Assembly: GCA_964455285.1 (NCBI GenBank) | Contig: CAYVVG010000061.1 | Location: forward strand, 1 to 23,410 | Length of the DNA: 23,410 nucleotides | Source: CAIVAT01 sp964455285 | Lineage (GTDB): Bacteria; Bacteroidota; Bacteroidia; Bacteroidales; FEN-979 | Reading direction: 5' to 3' | Part shown: positions 16,040 to 23,410 of the stretch, one piece after another | Position numbering within the stretch: the first letter of the stretch is position 1 | Layout of the letters: each line of letters opens with the position of its first letter | Notes under the pieces: model-generated | Told to the model about the DNA's origin: nothing | Database searches by the model: none | Seen by the model: the letters and a program-made list of their open reading frames with translations, nothing else | Translations under genes and position numbers: made by a program

Positions 16040-17548
16040 TCAATTGGGAACCTTTGAAACCAGACTGAAGTTTTTTTGCCAAATTATAAAATCGGTTGTA
16101 TTGACAGCGCCATTCATGTTGAAATCGGCAGGATTATAATTGGTCAATGCGAAATTATTTTGCCATGAGATGTAGTCGGTATTGTTGAGAATCCTATCAC
16201 CGTAAGCATTCCCGGCCAGCATGCCCCATACAGTGCCTAACAGGATGCATCCGTTGCCGGTGCCATCATAGATCTGGTTCTGGGCAGAGGAATAGTCGTA
16301 CAGGTAGATGCCATTCGTTTTTGTAACTGTATTGTTGGCCATGATTGCCAAGTGGTTTCGGTGCCGGACCACGGGATAAAGGTTTGAAGTGATCACAGTG
16401 TTGTAGAATTTGATGGCACTTGTGCCGTCCAGATCCACAATAGAACCGCTACTATTGATGAAGGCCGCTTTGGTACTGACAACAGTTGCCCCGGTTGCAT
16501 TGACGGGGAGGCTGGCTTGCCTGAGCTCGACGAGAACCCAATCAACCACTCCCGGAGGAATGGATGCAACTGATTCAGTGCCGGTATAATTCCAGGGTGG
16601 GATGTTGTAAGGCTGAGAAAGGGGAATTTTCCCAGAGGTGTTCAAGGTCGTGGTCATGACGCCCGAACTATAAGGTCCTTCCAGAAATGCCGTCAACGAG
16701 ATTTCATGGCCCGGTCTCCCTCCGGTGAAAGTGCTGAAACTTTCCAGTGTTCCGGAGAGCGTATGGGTGGATGCGACGGTTTGATTATACGTCACCAGCG
16801 GGGAAACTTTTAGCAGGTAAAGGTCGCTTTCGGTTCCGCCGGTCAACTCCACATCCGCAGGAAGATACTGAAAAGATCCTGTGCAGGAAAAACCGGTGAT
16901 GGTATTGGCCGGGCTGTTGTTCAGAGTCCAGTTACGGGTGATATGGGTACCGGCCGTGATCTCCGGAACGGAAACTGCCGCATCGGCCAGCGTGATGCCG
17001 ATAAAATTACCCGAAGGGAAGGTGCCCGCCGTAAAATTCAGCGTTACCGGTGAATATTCTGCGGTGCCGTCGTTATCGCCGACGGGGTAGGTGAAGGTGG
17101 CAGGGGCGGAGGCGAATTCTTTCCGCAGTTCGCCGCTACCTGTCACGACCACCATGGAGGATGCCGATCCCCCGGAGTCGGTGGCGGCCGGACCCAGGAG
17201 GAGGTGGTTGCTCCCCAGGGTGAGCAGCCCGCTCTTCAGGTTTAGCGCGGTATTCACTTTCTGGTCACCCGATGCAACCGTCACCCCGCTGCCGGTGTTG
17301 GCGATCCGGAGGGTGCCGAATTCAAGCGCCCCGGTGATGGTCTGGGCAGTCGTCCCGGCCATCACAATGACTCCCGGCCCCAGGCTGGAGGAGGCAGAGT
17401 TGTTGTTGACCAGGTTTCCTTTAACGGTCATGGTGCCATGATTGACAATATCTCCCGCGAACGCCGGTTCGGGCAACAGGCCCCCGGCAGTTGTCAGCAA
17501 CATCAGGAATCCAAGCCCTGAAACAAGTAATTGCCTGAGTGAATTCAT
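16040..17548 (-). CDS. Secreted protein ending in a duplicated dockerin-like module
   Basis: 502-residue exported protein. The ATG at 17548 follows AAGGAAAGGAGAACGGGT, an unusually clear Shine-Dalgarno for this phylum, and gives a signal peptide ending AFA at residue 31; the frame stays open upstream to 17656, but that extension is not signal-like. The first half is a beta-solenoid-like region (IVNHGTMTVKGNLVNN, LNLKSGLLTLGSNHLLLG). The second half has the Bacteroidota module with LEGPYSSG, PLSQPYNIPPWNYTGTE, VDWVLVELRQ and PVVRHRNHLAIM. The end is two dockerin/EF-hand-like repeats: a degenerate one finishing NNTDYISWQNNFAL (Asp458), and DFNMNGAVNTTDFIIWQKNF with Ca-ligand positions Asp475, Asn477, Asn479 and Asp486. 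There is no T9SS sorting domain after them. Its own promoter box may lie at 17629. Confidence 0.83.
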   Translation of the reverse strand: MNSLRQLLVSGLGFLMLLTTAGGLLPEPAFAGDIVNHGTMTVKGNLVNNNSASSSLGPGVIVMAGTTAQTITGALEFGTLRIANTGSGVTVASGDQKVNTALNLKSGLLTLGSNHLLLGPAATDSGGSASSMVVVTGSGELRKEFASAPATFTYPVGDNDGTAEYSPVTLNFTAGTFPSGNFIGITLADAAVSVPEITAGTHITRNWTLNNSPANTITGFSCTGSFQYLPADVELTGGTESDLYLLKVSPLVTYNQTVASTHTLSGTLESFSTFTGGRPGHEISLTAFLEGPYSSGVMTTTLNTSGKIPLSQPYNIPPWNYTGTESVASIPPGVVDWVLVELRQASLPVNATGATVVSTKAAFINSSGSIVDLDGTSAIKFYNTVITSNLYPVVRHRNHLAIMANNTVTKTNGIYLYDYSSAQNQIYDGTGNGCILLGTVWGMLAGNAYGDRILNNTDYISWQNNFALTNYNPADFNMNGAVNTTDFIIWQKNFSLVSKVPN

Positions 17549-17628
17549 ACCCGTTCTCCTTTCCTTATCGTCCATATCAAAACTACAAAAAGAATTCTTA
17601 TGTGTTTCACTTTCCCCGGAAATTATTG

Positions 17629-17636
17629 CAAATATA
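17629..17636 (-). promoter_or_regulatory. Possible internal -7 promoter element
   Basis: On the minus strand TATATTTG matches TAnnTTTG perfectly, 80 bases before the ATG at 17548 and 22 bases past the stop of the preceding gene. It could give the dockerin-ended gene and those after it expression independent of the cohesin genes. No -33 match was seen. Confidence 0.4.
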
Positions 17637-17658
17637 TTCCCGCAGGGTCCGATCATAC

Positions 17659-19056
17659 TTATTGAACCAGATCGCCTGTGATGATGATCTGGCTGGTTAT
17701 ATCACTCAGTGTGATGGTTTTACATTGCACTCCCATGGTAAAATTACCCTCGTAGTATGGCCAGTTGGGAGCTGTTGCCGGGATGGTCACATCGGTCGAA
17801 GCGTCGGGAACCTGGCAGTTGTCCCAGTTCTCCGGCGTGTGCCAGTCAGTCGAGACCAACCCGGTCCAGAGTCCGGGAGTGCCGACCCGGATGTATCCCG
17901 TCTTGATCTCGGCATCGTCACAATACGTGTTTCCCCGGGTCACCGTGAGCGTCACTGTTTGCAGGCAATGTTCGGTGAACTGCACCTGCGGATGCTGTGA
18001 CTCGAAGGTGGTCCCGTTCATAAAGACGACCGGCTTGTCGAATGTCCATGTCCACCCGGCAGGGCTTCCGGTGCTCAGGTCGGTGAAGGTGACGGTGGCG
18101 CCCACATCGGGCATCGTGTTGTCGGCGGAGAAGTCGGCATGGAGCACCGGCGGGCCCACCTGCCCGTTGATGTAATAGGCCGTCATCGGCCGGTCGGCCA
18201 GCGGGATCAGGGTCGTTCCGTCGGCGTATTCGCAGGAAACCTGGTCATCATCGTACCAGGTTAGCTGGGTAGTGCCGCCGTTGTAATGAAAGCAGGCATA
18301 GTACAGCACGGAACCGTCCGGAAGCGAGGATATGGCTGGGCCATATCCTCCCACGACCAGTCTGCCTGGGTTCTGGGCCAGTCCGGAGAACGTCCATGAT
18401 CCTGGTATAGAAGCCGGGGAAATGCTTTGGTAGGTGAGTACCCCAGGATCATAGTCCATGGTCAGTGAAATGGACCCGACGTTCATGAATTGGTTGACCA
18501 GCACCGGGATGCAGATATCCTGGCCGGGTTCCGAACAGAAGATGGGTGCGACGGTCGAGGGTCCCGGCCGTTGCCATGCAATATGCCCGTTATGGTAAAA
18601 ATCTCCGGTGGGAGCGTCATTCAATACTGTATAGTTGCCGCCGTCGTATGCCGCATACTCACAGGAACCTCCGTCGTCCGTCCAGGTAAGGTCGGTCTCG
18701 CCGGCGACCAGCCCGTTGAAGGTGATCTCAACCAGCACGGAGTAGTCGGGCAGGGTAATGCCCGACGAGCCATACCAGCCCATGACGATGCGCCCGGGGA
18801 TGGTGGTCCAGTCGGCCTGGAATCCCGGAAGGCTTGCATTGGGTGCAACACCCGTCACATGAACAATGGCAGGATCCCAGGCCAGGGTAAGCGATATGGC
18901 CCCGATGTCGTTGAACTGGGTGACGGTGATGGGGACCGTCAGCGTGGGACCGGGATGGAGCACTTGGGGAGCGATCGTCCCTGGCGCGTTCTGGGCTGCC
19001 AGGTGGAACGGGACAAGCAGGGCGAGGGCGATTACAATGTTCCGGAGTGTCTTCAT
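17659..19056 (-). CDS. Exported protein with two cohesin-like modules and a PKD domain, no T9SS domain
   Basis: 465-residue protein. The ATG at 19056 gives a signal peptide (MKTLRNIVIALALLVPFHLAAQ); an in-frame ATG at 19083 would add nine polar residues and is less likely. Two cohesin-fold modules lie at about 25-160 (VPITVTQFNDIGAISLTLAW, SGITLPDYSVLVEITF) and 170-300 (IPVLVNQFMNVGSISLTMDY, LPDGSVLYYACF). Each ends with an L-T-W-x-D-D ... S-C-E-Y-A ... YY/FY-x-N-G signature. A PKD domain follows (304-392, HADFSADN, VTFTDLSTGSPAGWTWTFD), then a truncated PGLWTG...NWD...STDVTIP module (394-465) that stops at ITGDLVQ. It is a tandem paralogue of the next gene upstream. Without a sorting domain its final location is unclear. 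Confidence 0.83.
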   Translation of the reverse strand: MKTLRNIVIALALLVPFHLAAQNAPGTIAPQVLHPGPTLTVPITVTQFNDIGAISLTLAWDPAIVHVTGVAPNASLPGFQADWTTIPGRIVMGWYGSSGITLPDYSVLVEITFNGLVAGETDLTWTDDGGSCEYAAYDGGNYTVLNDAPTGDFYHNGHIAWQRPGPSTVAPIFCSEPGQDICIPVLVNQFMNVGSISLTMDYDPGVLTYQSISPASIPGSWTFSGLAQNPGRLVVGGYGPAISSLPDGSVLYYACFHYNGGTTQLTWYDDDQVSCEYADGTTLIPLADRPMTAYYINGQVGPPVLHADFSADNTMPDVGATVTFTDLSTGSPAGWTWTFDKPVVFMNGTTFESQHPQVQFTEHCLQTVTLTVTRGNTYCDDAEIKTGYIRVGTPGLWTGLVSTDWHTPENWDNCQVPDASTDVTIPATAPNWPYYEGNFTMGVQCKTITLSDITSQIIITGDLVQ

Positions 19057-19099
19057 GATGGTGTGTGATTGTGGTTGGCTCATAGTAAGTTACCAGGGA

Positions 19100-20368
19100 T
19101 TACGGATTGATTTCCACATTGCCTTCGATCACGATATCGGGCAGGATGGTCAGGTCGGTGCCCGTCTTGGACGCTTTCAGGTGGTGGAAAACGTTGATCA
19201 CGGTGGGGCTGCCGGCGCCGAGGATGCTGCCCGGACCGGTTCCGTAGAATTCCACGGTTCCGGAGCCGGCCAGGAAGGTGCCGGCGTTGGTCCAGTCTCC
19301 GCCGGCATGGAAGGTGCCGGTGCCGGTGAAGGTCAGGGCGGCCCCTGGGTTGATCGTAAAATTGCCGGTGACCGTACACTCGGCCGCCCCGTCCAGGGTG
19401 ATCGACTTGCAGGCAGATCCGAGTGTCAGGTCACCGGTATAGGTGGGCCAGTTGGCGGCAAGGGGGGGGACTGTTACGTCGGTGGAGGCGACCGGCATGC
19501 GCCAATCGTCCCAGTTGGACGTAAGGGTCCATGAGGTGGAGGCGGAGCCGTTCCACAGGCCGGGTGAGCCGGCCCAGATATATCCGGTCTTCACCTGGGT
19601 GCTGGATCCCGAGGTATTGGAGGCCACCAGCGTCACCGTATAGGGACCGCCGTCGGTGAACTGTACCTGCGGGTTCGGGGAAGAGGCGCTGGTGCCGTTC
19701 ACGTAGGTCACGGTTGCCCGGTCGAAGCTCCACGCCCACGAGGTGGGGTTCCCGGCCGTAAGGTCGGTGAACTGCACCGTGGTGTTCCGGGGTGGCGCGG
19801 TGTTGTTCGCGCTGAAGTCGGCAACCAGCGGCACCCCGAAGGTGACAGAGCCGGGGATGTAGTAGGTGGAGGTGGGGAGGTCGTTGAGAATGCCATGTTC
19901 GGAATCCTGGTAGTAACAGGTGTAACCGACGTCGTACCAGTCGAGATCGGTGGTACCAGCCGTGATTTTTGAAAAATAGAGATTGAGGATCACGGGGCTT
20001 CCTGGGATGGTGAGAGAGGGATAGGTTGACCATCCGATTTTAACTACACCGCTGGTGGCTACATTGTAGTCGAACATGCCAGCCAGTGATCCATCTGGGA
20101 CTACGGAATCGGCATGAGCAATGGACGAATTGTAATGGATCTCCAGCAGGAAACTTCTCATACTGATGAAATCACTCACGGTAACAGGGACAACTGCCGT
20201 GTTGCCCGGACTTACCACACTGGCGATCGTTGAGACCGGGGCATTCTGAGCCCGGGAGAACCCGGGAAGGCTGAACAGAAAGATCAGAAGCAGAGCCTGC
20301 CATATTCTCCTGTGAATGAAACAGGTTCCTATAGGATTACAGAGCCGGTGGCCGGTCGGATCGATCAT
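19100..20368 (-). CDS. Exported protein with one cohesin-like module and a PKD domain, no T9SS domain
   Basis: 422-residue paralogue of the preceding double-cohesin protein. The only usable start (20368) gives a long n-region before the hydrophobic signal stretch (WQALLLIFLFSLPGFSRAQ, about 23-41). One cohesin-like module lies at about 43-177 (VVPVTVSDFISMRSFLLEI, LDWYDVGYTCYYQD, STYYIPGSV). The PKD domain spans 181-265 (VADFSANN, VQFTDLTAGNPTSWAWSFD). The PGLWNG...NWDDWRMPVASTDVTVP module (268-325) continues, unlike in the paralogue, into a solenoid-like tail (FTINPGAALTFTGTGTFHAG) ending VEINP. No T9SS domain is seen. The start lies 3 bases after the stop of the upstream gene (TGAAGCATG), so the two are probably translationally coupled. 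Confidence 0.82.
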   Translation of the reverse strand: MIDPTGHRLCNPIGTCFIHRRIWQALLLIFLFSLPGFSRAQNAPVSTIASVVSPGNTAVVPVTVSDFISMRSFLLEIHYNSSIAHADSVVPDGSLAGMFDYNVATSGVVKIGWSTYPSLTIPGSPVILNLYFSKITAGTTDLDWYDVGYTCYYQDSEHGILNDLPTSTYYIPGSVTFGVPLVADFSANNTAPPRNTTVQFTDLTAGNPTSWAWSFDRATVTYVNGTSASSPNPQVQFTDGGPYTVTLVASNTSGSSTQVKTGYIWAGSPGLWNGSASTSWTLTSNWDDWRMPVASTDVTVPPLAANWPTYTGDLTLGSACKSITLDGAAECTVTGNFTINPGAALTFTGTGTFHAGGDWTNAGTFLAGSGTVEFYGTGPGSILGAGSPTVINVFHHLKASKTGTDLTILPDIVIEGNVEINP

Positions 20369-20371
20369 GCT

Positions 20372-21574
20372 TCAACAGGGGTATATGATTTTTAGAATTT
20401 TTTCGATCATTTTTCCATCTGATGCCAGTGTAATTCTGGCAATGTAGACTCCCGGCGGCAAATTCTCCCGATTGCAAGAGATCTCCAGGCAACCCGGTCC
20501 GGTGACCGTTCTCCTGCAGGTAAGTGTTATCTTGCCGGCGATATCCCGAAGCATGACAATCAATTCCCCTGCCCGGGGTAAATAAAAGCCGAGGGATCCA
20601 TCCGGCTGAAGGGGATTGGAGGAACAGAGGTGGATCTCTCCGCCGGTCCCCGGGAGTTCCGCACCGGCGGAGGAACAAAGAAAGCCGTTGATGAAAAACT
20701 GCTCCGGCGGAAAGGCCTCCAGTTTCGGGTACTGTTCGCCAGGCCCGAGGTACAGGCCTAAAGAATCATTCACGAACCAGCTAAGACTCGTCGATCCCCC
20801 GTGATAATTCCCGTGGTATAAAAAAAGTATGTTGCTGTCGGGAAGGGTGGCCTCACCGGGCATCGAATCCGCCTGACCCCGGATGAGGATCATTCCCGGC
20901 ACCGAGGCATCGGTCATGGCACCCTGGAAGGAGGCCGAACCGGACCATGATGACAGGGTCAGAACGGAAGGATCATATTCCAGGGCGAGTACGAATTGCC
21001 CGATCCCTTTGAAATTCCTGACCGTGACCGGTATGCTGATCTCTTCTCCCGGTATTGCGTGAATGACCGGTGCCCGTGTGACCGGGGCGTCGGCACGGAA
21101 GGATCCTGTTCCCCCGTGATAGTATTCAACGGATGGAGTATCGGTAAGGATGATGGAATTGACATCGCTGTAATAACACGAAAGCCCGTCGTCCAGCCAT
21201 TGCAGGGCAGTCGTACCGGTTTTCACCTTATCCAGTTCGATGGTAAAGATTGTGGTACTGTCGGGGAGAGTGACCGACGGGTATGTGTACCATCCCCAGT
21301 TCACGATGCCGGGGACAGCCAGGTTGACACTGATGTTCCCACCGAGTTCAGGGTTGAAATGAACGTCTGTGACAGTCGCGACGGAGGGATCGTAGGAAAG
21401 TTTCAGGCTGCAGCTCAGGATGGAGGTGAAATGGCTGACAGTCACCTTTACCGATAAGGAAGAATCTTTCGTTGAAACACTTCCGATGGAGGTAACGGGA
21501 GCATCCTGGGCGTACACCTTTACTGTGTGCGCCAGGATGAACGCGATGACCGGTAGCAGAGAGTGGTTCAACAT
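20372..21574 (-). CDS. T9SS-exported protein with two cohesin-like modules
   Basis: 400-residue protein. The start at 21574 gives a signal peptide (MLNHSLLPVIAFILAHTVKVYAQ); the frame runs 16 codons further upstream, but that stretch overlaps the terminator hairpin. Cohesin-like module 1 (about 25-158) has VKVTVSHFTSILSCSLKLSY, VTLPDSTTIFTIEL, LQWLDDGLSCYYSD and VEYYHGGTG. Module 2 (about 165-300) has IPVTVRNFKGIGQFVLALEY, ATLPDSNILFLY and FFINGF, with the Cys-Tyr signature degenerated. The C-terminal ~80 residues (SSNPLQPDGSLGFYLPRAGE to MIEKILKI) form a T9SS type A sorting domain. It could therefore display cohesin-like modules on the cell surface. It heads a likely operon with the paralogues at 19100 and 17659. 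Confidence 0.85.
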   Translation of the reverse strand: MLNHSLLPVIAFILAHTVKVYAQDAPVTSIGSVSTKDSSLSVKVTVSHFTSILSCSLKLSYDPSVATVTDVHFNPELGGNISVNLAVPGIVNWGWYTYPSVTLPDSTTIFTIELDKVKTGTTALQWLDDGLSCYYSDVNSIILTDTPSVEYYHGGTGSFRADAPVTRAPVIHAIPGEEISIPVTVRNFKGIGQFVLALEYDPSVLTLSSWSGSASFQGAMTDASVPGMILIRGQADSMPGEATLPDSNILFLYHGNYHGGSTSLSWFVNDSLGLYLGPGEQYPKLEAFPPEQFFINGFLCSSAGAELPGTGGEIHLCSSNPLQPDGSLGFYLPRAGELIVMLRDIAGKITLTCRRTVTGPGCLEISCNRENLPPGVYIARITLASDGKMIEKILKIIYPC

Positions 21575-21605
21575 CAGGTTATTGGTAAGCACATTTAATA
21601 AGAAA

Positions 21606-21636
21606 GAAGAACGGGAGGGCATGCCTCCCGTTCTTC
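21606..21636 (-). terminator. Rho-independent terminator after the HYR/cohesin-like gene
   Basis: A perfect 13-bp stem (GAAGAACGGGAGG at 21606-21618 pairing with CCTCCCGTTCTTC at 21624-21636) has a 5-base loop. Read leftwards it is followed by the T-rich tract TCTTTCTTATT. It begins 9 bases after the stop at 21645 and separates that gene from the double-cohesin gene. Confidence 0.85.
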
Positions 21637-21644
21637 CGGTTCAT

Positions 21645-23410
21645 CTATTCACGGTTGCGCACGATCTTGATCGGACGGTCAATTTGCTTGCCGTTGCTCT
21701 CGAAATGGAGCACAGCCGTGTACACGCCGGTTTCGACTGCAGAGATATCTGCGGTCAGTGCATGATCTCCCGCGGTCTGTTCACAGTTCACAAGAGATTT
21801 GATCTTGCTGCCCAGCATGTTGTAGATATCGATCGAAACGAATCCATCCGACGGAAGTGTGTAGGTGAAGGTAGTCTTGTCGTTGAACGGGTTCGGATAG
21901 TTGGAGAAGCTGAGGGTCGAGGCAGCCGGTTGTTCACCAAAGCCAATGGAGGATTCAACGCGATCCACATACAGGATGGCCGGGTCAATCACTTCATACT
22001 TCCCGTCGGCCAGTTCGTTGAGCTCGCTGTCGGTAAGTTCGAGCGAGATCACTTCGCCGGCCGTGACAGGACCATGGATCCTGAGCTTCAGGGTCAGCAG
22101 TTTATCACCGGCCTTCAGCTTCAAGGGCGACACAGATTCCCAACCGATCCTCAGTTCATCGCCATCGGTCGCGAACACCAGCGGTTCCGACGGGTCGTTA
22201 CCGAGGTACACATCCGTGATCTCGAGCTTGGCTGAGGGGAAGTTAAGGATCATCGAGATCGCCGTCACATCCATGGCGCTGGAGGCGTATACCGGCAGTT
22301 CAAACTGTTGGACAGATCCCACCGGTCTTGTCTGGGCATGGTTCAGGAACAGCGTCCGGTGGCCTGATTTCAGCGCGGATGGTGTGTAGCTCCTGTTGAA
22401 GTCGCCGGTGCACAGGGTGTAGAAATTCTGTGTCAGCGTGGAGGTGCCCGGTGCGATGGTCAGAACCGGGTTGATCGGACCGGTTCCCGGGTTGGCGGAG
22501 ATGATATCGCCGGTCTGCCAGTATGTCCACTTCCCGCGCGGCGACCAGGTCGGGATCCCGGTGGTCACGAAGTACTGCAGGATCCTGGAAGCATCGGCAG
22601 GCAAAAGGACGAAATCGGGTGCATCAACGTCACCGGCATAGAATTTCACCGCTTCAACTGAGAACGGACTCACGCTCCAGGCGTTGACCAGGGCGGCGTC
22701 GGTCGAGTTCACCCCACCGGCCTTCTTACCATGGTCGAAGATCACGTCGTACGTACCGACACAGACGTTATTGAAACTGAATGCGCCGGATGGGTTCGTG
22801 GTGGTGGTGAACATGTCGGTCGATCCCTGCCGCAACTTCACCGTCACACTGTTCATCACGGTATTGGCGGTGTTGTAATAGGTCAGTGTGCCAGTAACGG
22901 TGTTCCCGTTGACGGTGATCGCGAACGGTCCGCAGTTGGTTGAATTGCCCGATCCATCTGTGACCTTGTAGATCACGTTGGTGGTGCCAATGGGGAATGC
23001 ATATCCGTTTGCATCGCCAGTGAGCCAGGTAATTCCGCCATCAACCGAGAAGGTGACCGCCGGAGTTCCGCAGTTGTCGCCAATCACCGGCGCCAATCCA
23101 GTACCCACCCAGGTGCAGCCGGCCGTCATCAGATAGGGGTTGGCCGGGGTGGGGCAGGTAATGGTGGGGTTTTCATCATCGGTCACAGTCACGGTCATGA
23201 AATCGGTGGCGGTGAGGCCTGCAGCATCGGTCACGGTGTAGGTAATGGTCGTCACGCCCTTGTTGAAGGTATAGGTTCCAACCTGTCCTGAACCGCTGCC
23301 GGTGGTGTTGCCGGTCATCACCCAGGCAAGGGTGCTGCCCGGGCAGTTGTCACCAAAGGTGGCATCGGTAATTGCCACAGACACATCGCAGTCGCCTGCA
23401 TCGTCGGCCG
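21645..23410 (-). CDS. HYR / dockerin-like / cohesin-like T9SS protein, 5' end beyond window
   Basis: The 3' part (587 residues) of a large surface protein; the frame is open to the right edge. In visible-fragment numbering, two HYR-type repeats come first (about 5-80 and 80-166; VTDAAGLTATDFMTVTVTDD, YKVTDGSGNSTNCGPFAITV). A carboxypeptidase-regulatory/CNA-B-like segment follows (170-226, GTLTYYNTANTVMNSVTVKL). Then there is a dockerin-like region with degenerate Asp-rich loops: GGVNSTDAALVNAW (231), FYAGDVDAPDF plus ADASRILQYFV (256-281) and CTGDFNRSYTPS (333). A cohesin-like module spans about 365-475 (QQFELPVYASSAMDVTAISM, then KLLTLKLRIHGPVTAG). The end (498-587, LSFSNYPNPFND to IKIVRNRE) is a T9SS type A sorting domain. 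A strong terminator follows it. Having both dockerin-like and cohesin-like parts, it could self-associate or link partners. Confidence 0.87.
   Translation of the reverse strand, partial: ADDAGDCDVSVAITDATFGDNCPGSTLAWVMTGNTTGSGSGQVGTYTFNKGVTTITYTVTDAAGLTATDFMTVTVTDDENPTITCPTPANPYLMTAGCTWVGTGLAPVIGDNCGTPAVTFSVDGGITWLTGDANGYAFPIGTTNVIYKVTDGSGNSTNCGPFAITVNGNTVTGTLTYYNTANTVMNSVTVKLRQGSTDMFTTTTNPSGAFSFNNVCVGTYDVIFDHGKKAGGVNSTDAALVNAWSVSPFSVEAVKFYAGDVDAPDFVLLPADASRILQYFVTTGIPTWSPRGKWTYWQTGDIISANPGTGPINPVLTIAPGTSTLTQNFYTLCTGDFNRSYTPSALKSGHRTLFLNHAQTRPVGSVQQFELPVYASSAMDVTAISMILNFPSAKLEITDVYLGNDPSEPLVFATDGDELRIGWESVSPLKLKAGDKLLTLKLRIHGPVTAGEVISLELTDSELNELADGKYEVIDPAILYVDRVESSIGFGEQPAASTLSFSNYPNPFNDKTTFTYTLPSDGFVSIDIYNMLGSKIKSLVNCEQTAGDHALTADISAVETGVYTAVLHFESNGKQIDRPIKIVRNRE

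Noticed and set aside
20369..20678. Upstream extension of the single-cohesin gene into the 3' end of the preceding gene (ORF 20337-20678)
   Set aside because: That frame differs from the real downstream frame and is a shadow of the T9SS sorting domain coding region.
11078..23410. Polysaccharide utilisation locus
   Set aside because: There is a GH31 enzyme and several surface proteins, but no SusC/SusD pair, sugar regulator or second glycoside hydrolase in the window.
13819..23410. Classical cellulosome gene cluster
   Set aside because: No cellulase, CBM3 scaffoldin or dockerin-bearing enzyme is present; the modules belong to non-catalytic surface proteins.

Overview
The window looks like a chromosomal segment of an uncultured member of the Bacteroidota, probably a relatively GC-rich Bacteroidales relative. 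Three things point there. First, most large proteins have a signal peptide, and several end in a type IX secretion (T9SS) type A sorting domain. Second, cohesin-fold, PKD, HYR and Asp-box modules are abundant. Third, several genes are preceded by the Bacteroidota -7 promoter element TAnnTTTG instead of E. coli-like boxes. No tRNA, rRNA, CRISPR array, transposase or phage gene is visible.

Left part (1-7492). A C10 (streptopain-like) cysteine protease, cut by the window edge, is read leftwards. Divergent from it are a small outer-membrane barrel protein and an integral-membrane PEMT/ICMT-type methyltransferase, closed by a strong hairpin terminator. Two T9SS-exported proteins follow on the plus strand: an Omp28-like protein with a CxxC motif, and a 971-residue Asp-box propeller protein with a cohesin-like module.

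Middle part (7493-13501). A convergent gap holds a decayed FISUMP-domain remnant. Next comes a large transglutaminase-like lipoprotein with a second, Cys-to-Ser transglutaminase-like segment and a thioredoxin-like end. A 756-bp gap carries an imperfect inverted repeat built from TTCCGTG units and a headless gene remnant. A secreted GH31 alpha-glucosidase follows.

Right part (13522-23410). Seven leftward genes lie close together. Reading from the right edge: a HYR / dockerin-like / cohesin-like / T9SS protein (open at the edge, closed by a terminator), a double-cohesin protein with a T9SS domain, a cohesin-PKD protein, a cohesin-cohesin-PKD protein, a protein ending in a duplicated dockerin-like module, a 732-residue T9SS surface protein and a small Pro-rich membrane-anchored protein. 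The middle three have signal peptides but no recognisable T9SS domain.

The most interesting reading is that this cluster encodes a cohesin/dockerin-like surface assembly. The dockerin-ended protein without a sorting signal could be held by cohesin-like neighbours that are T9SS-exported. The modules and their order are read from the sequence; any interaction between them is inference.
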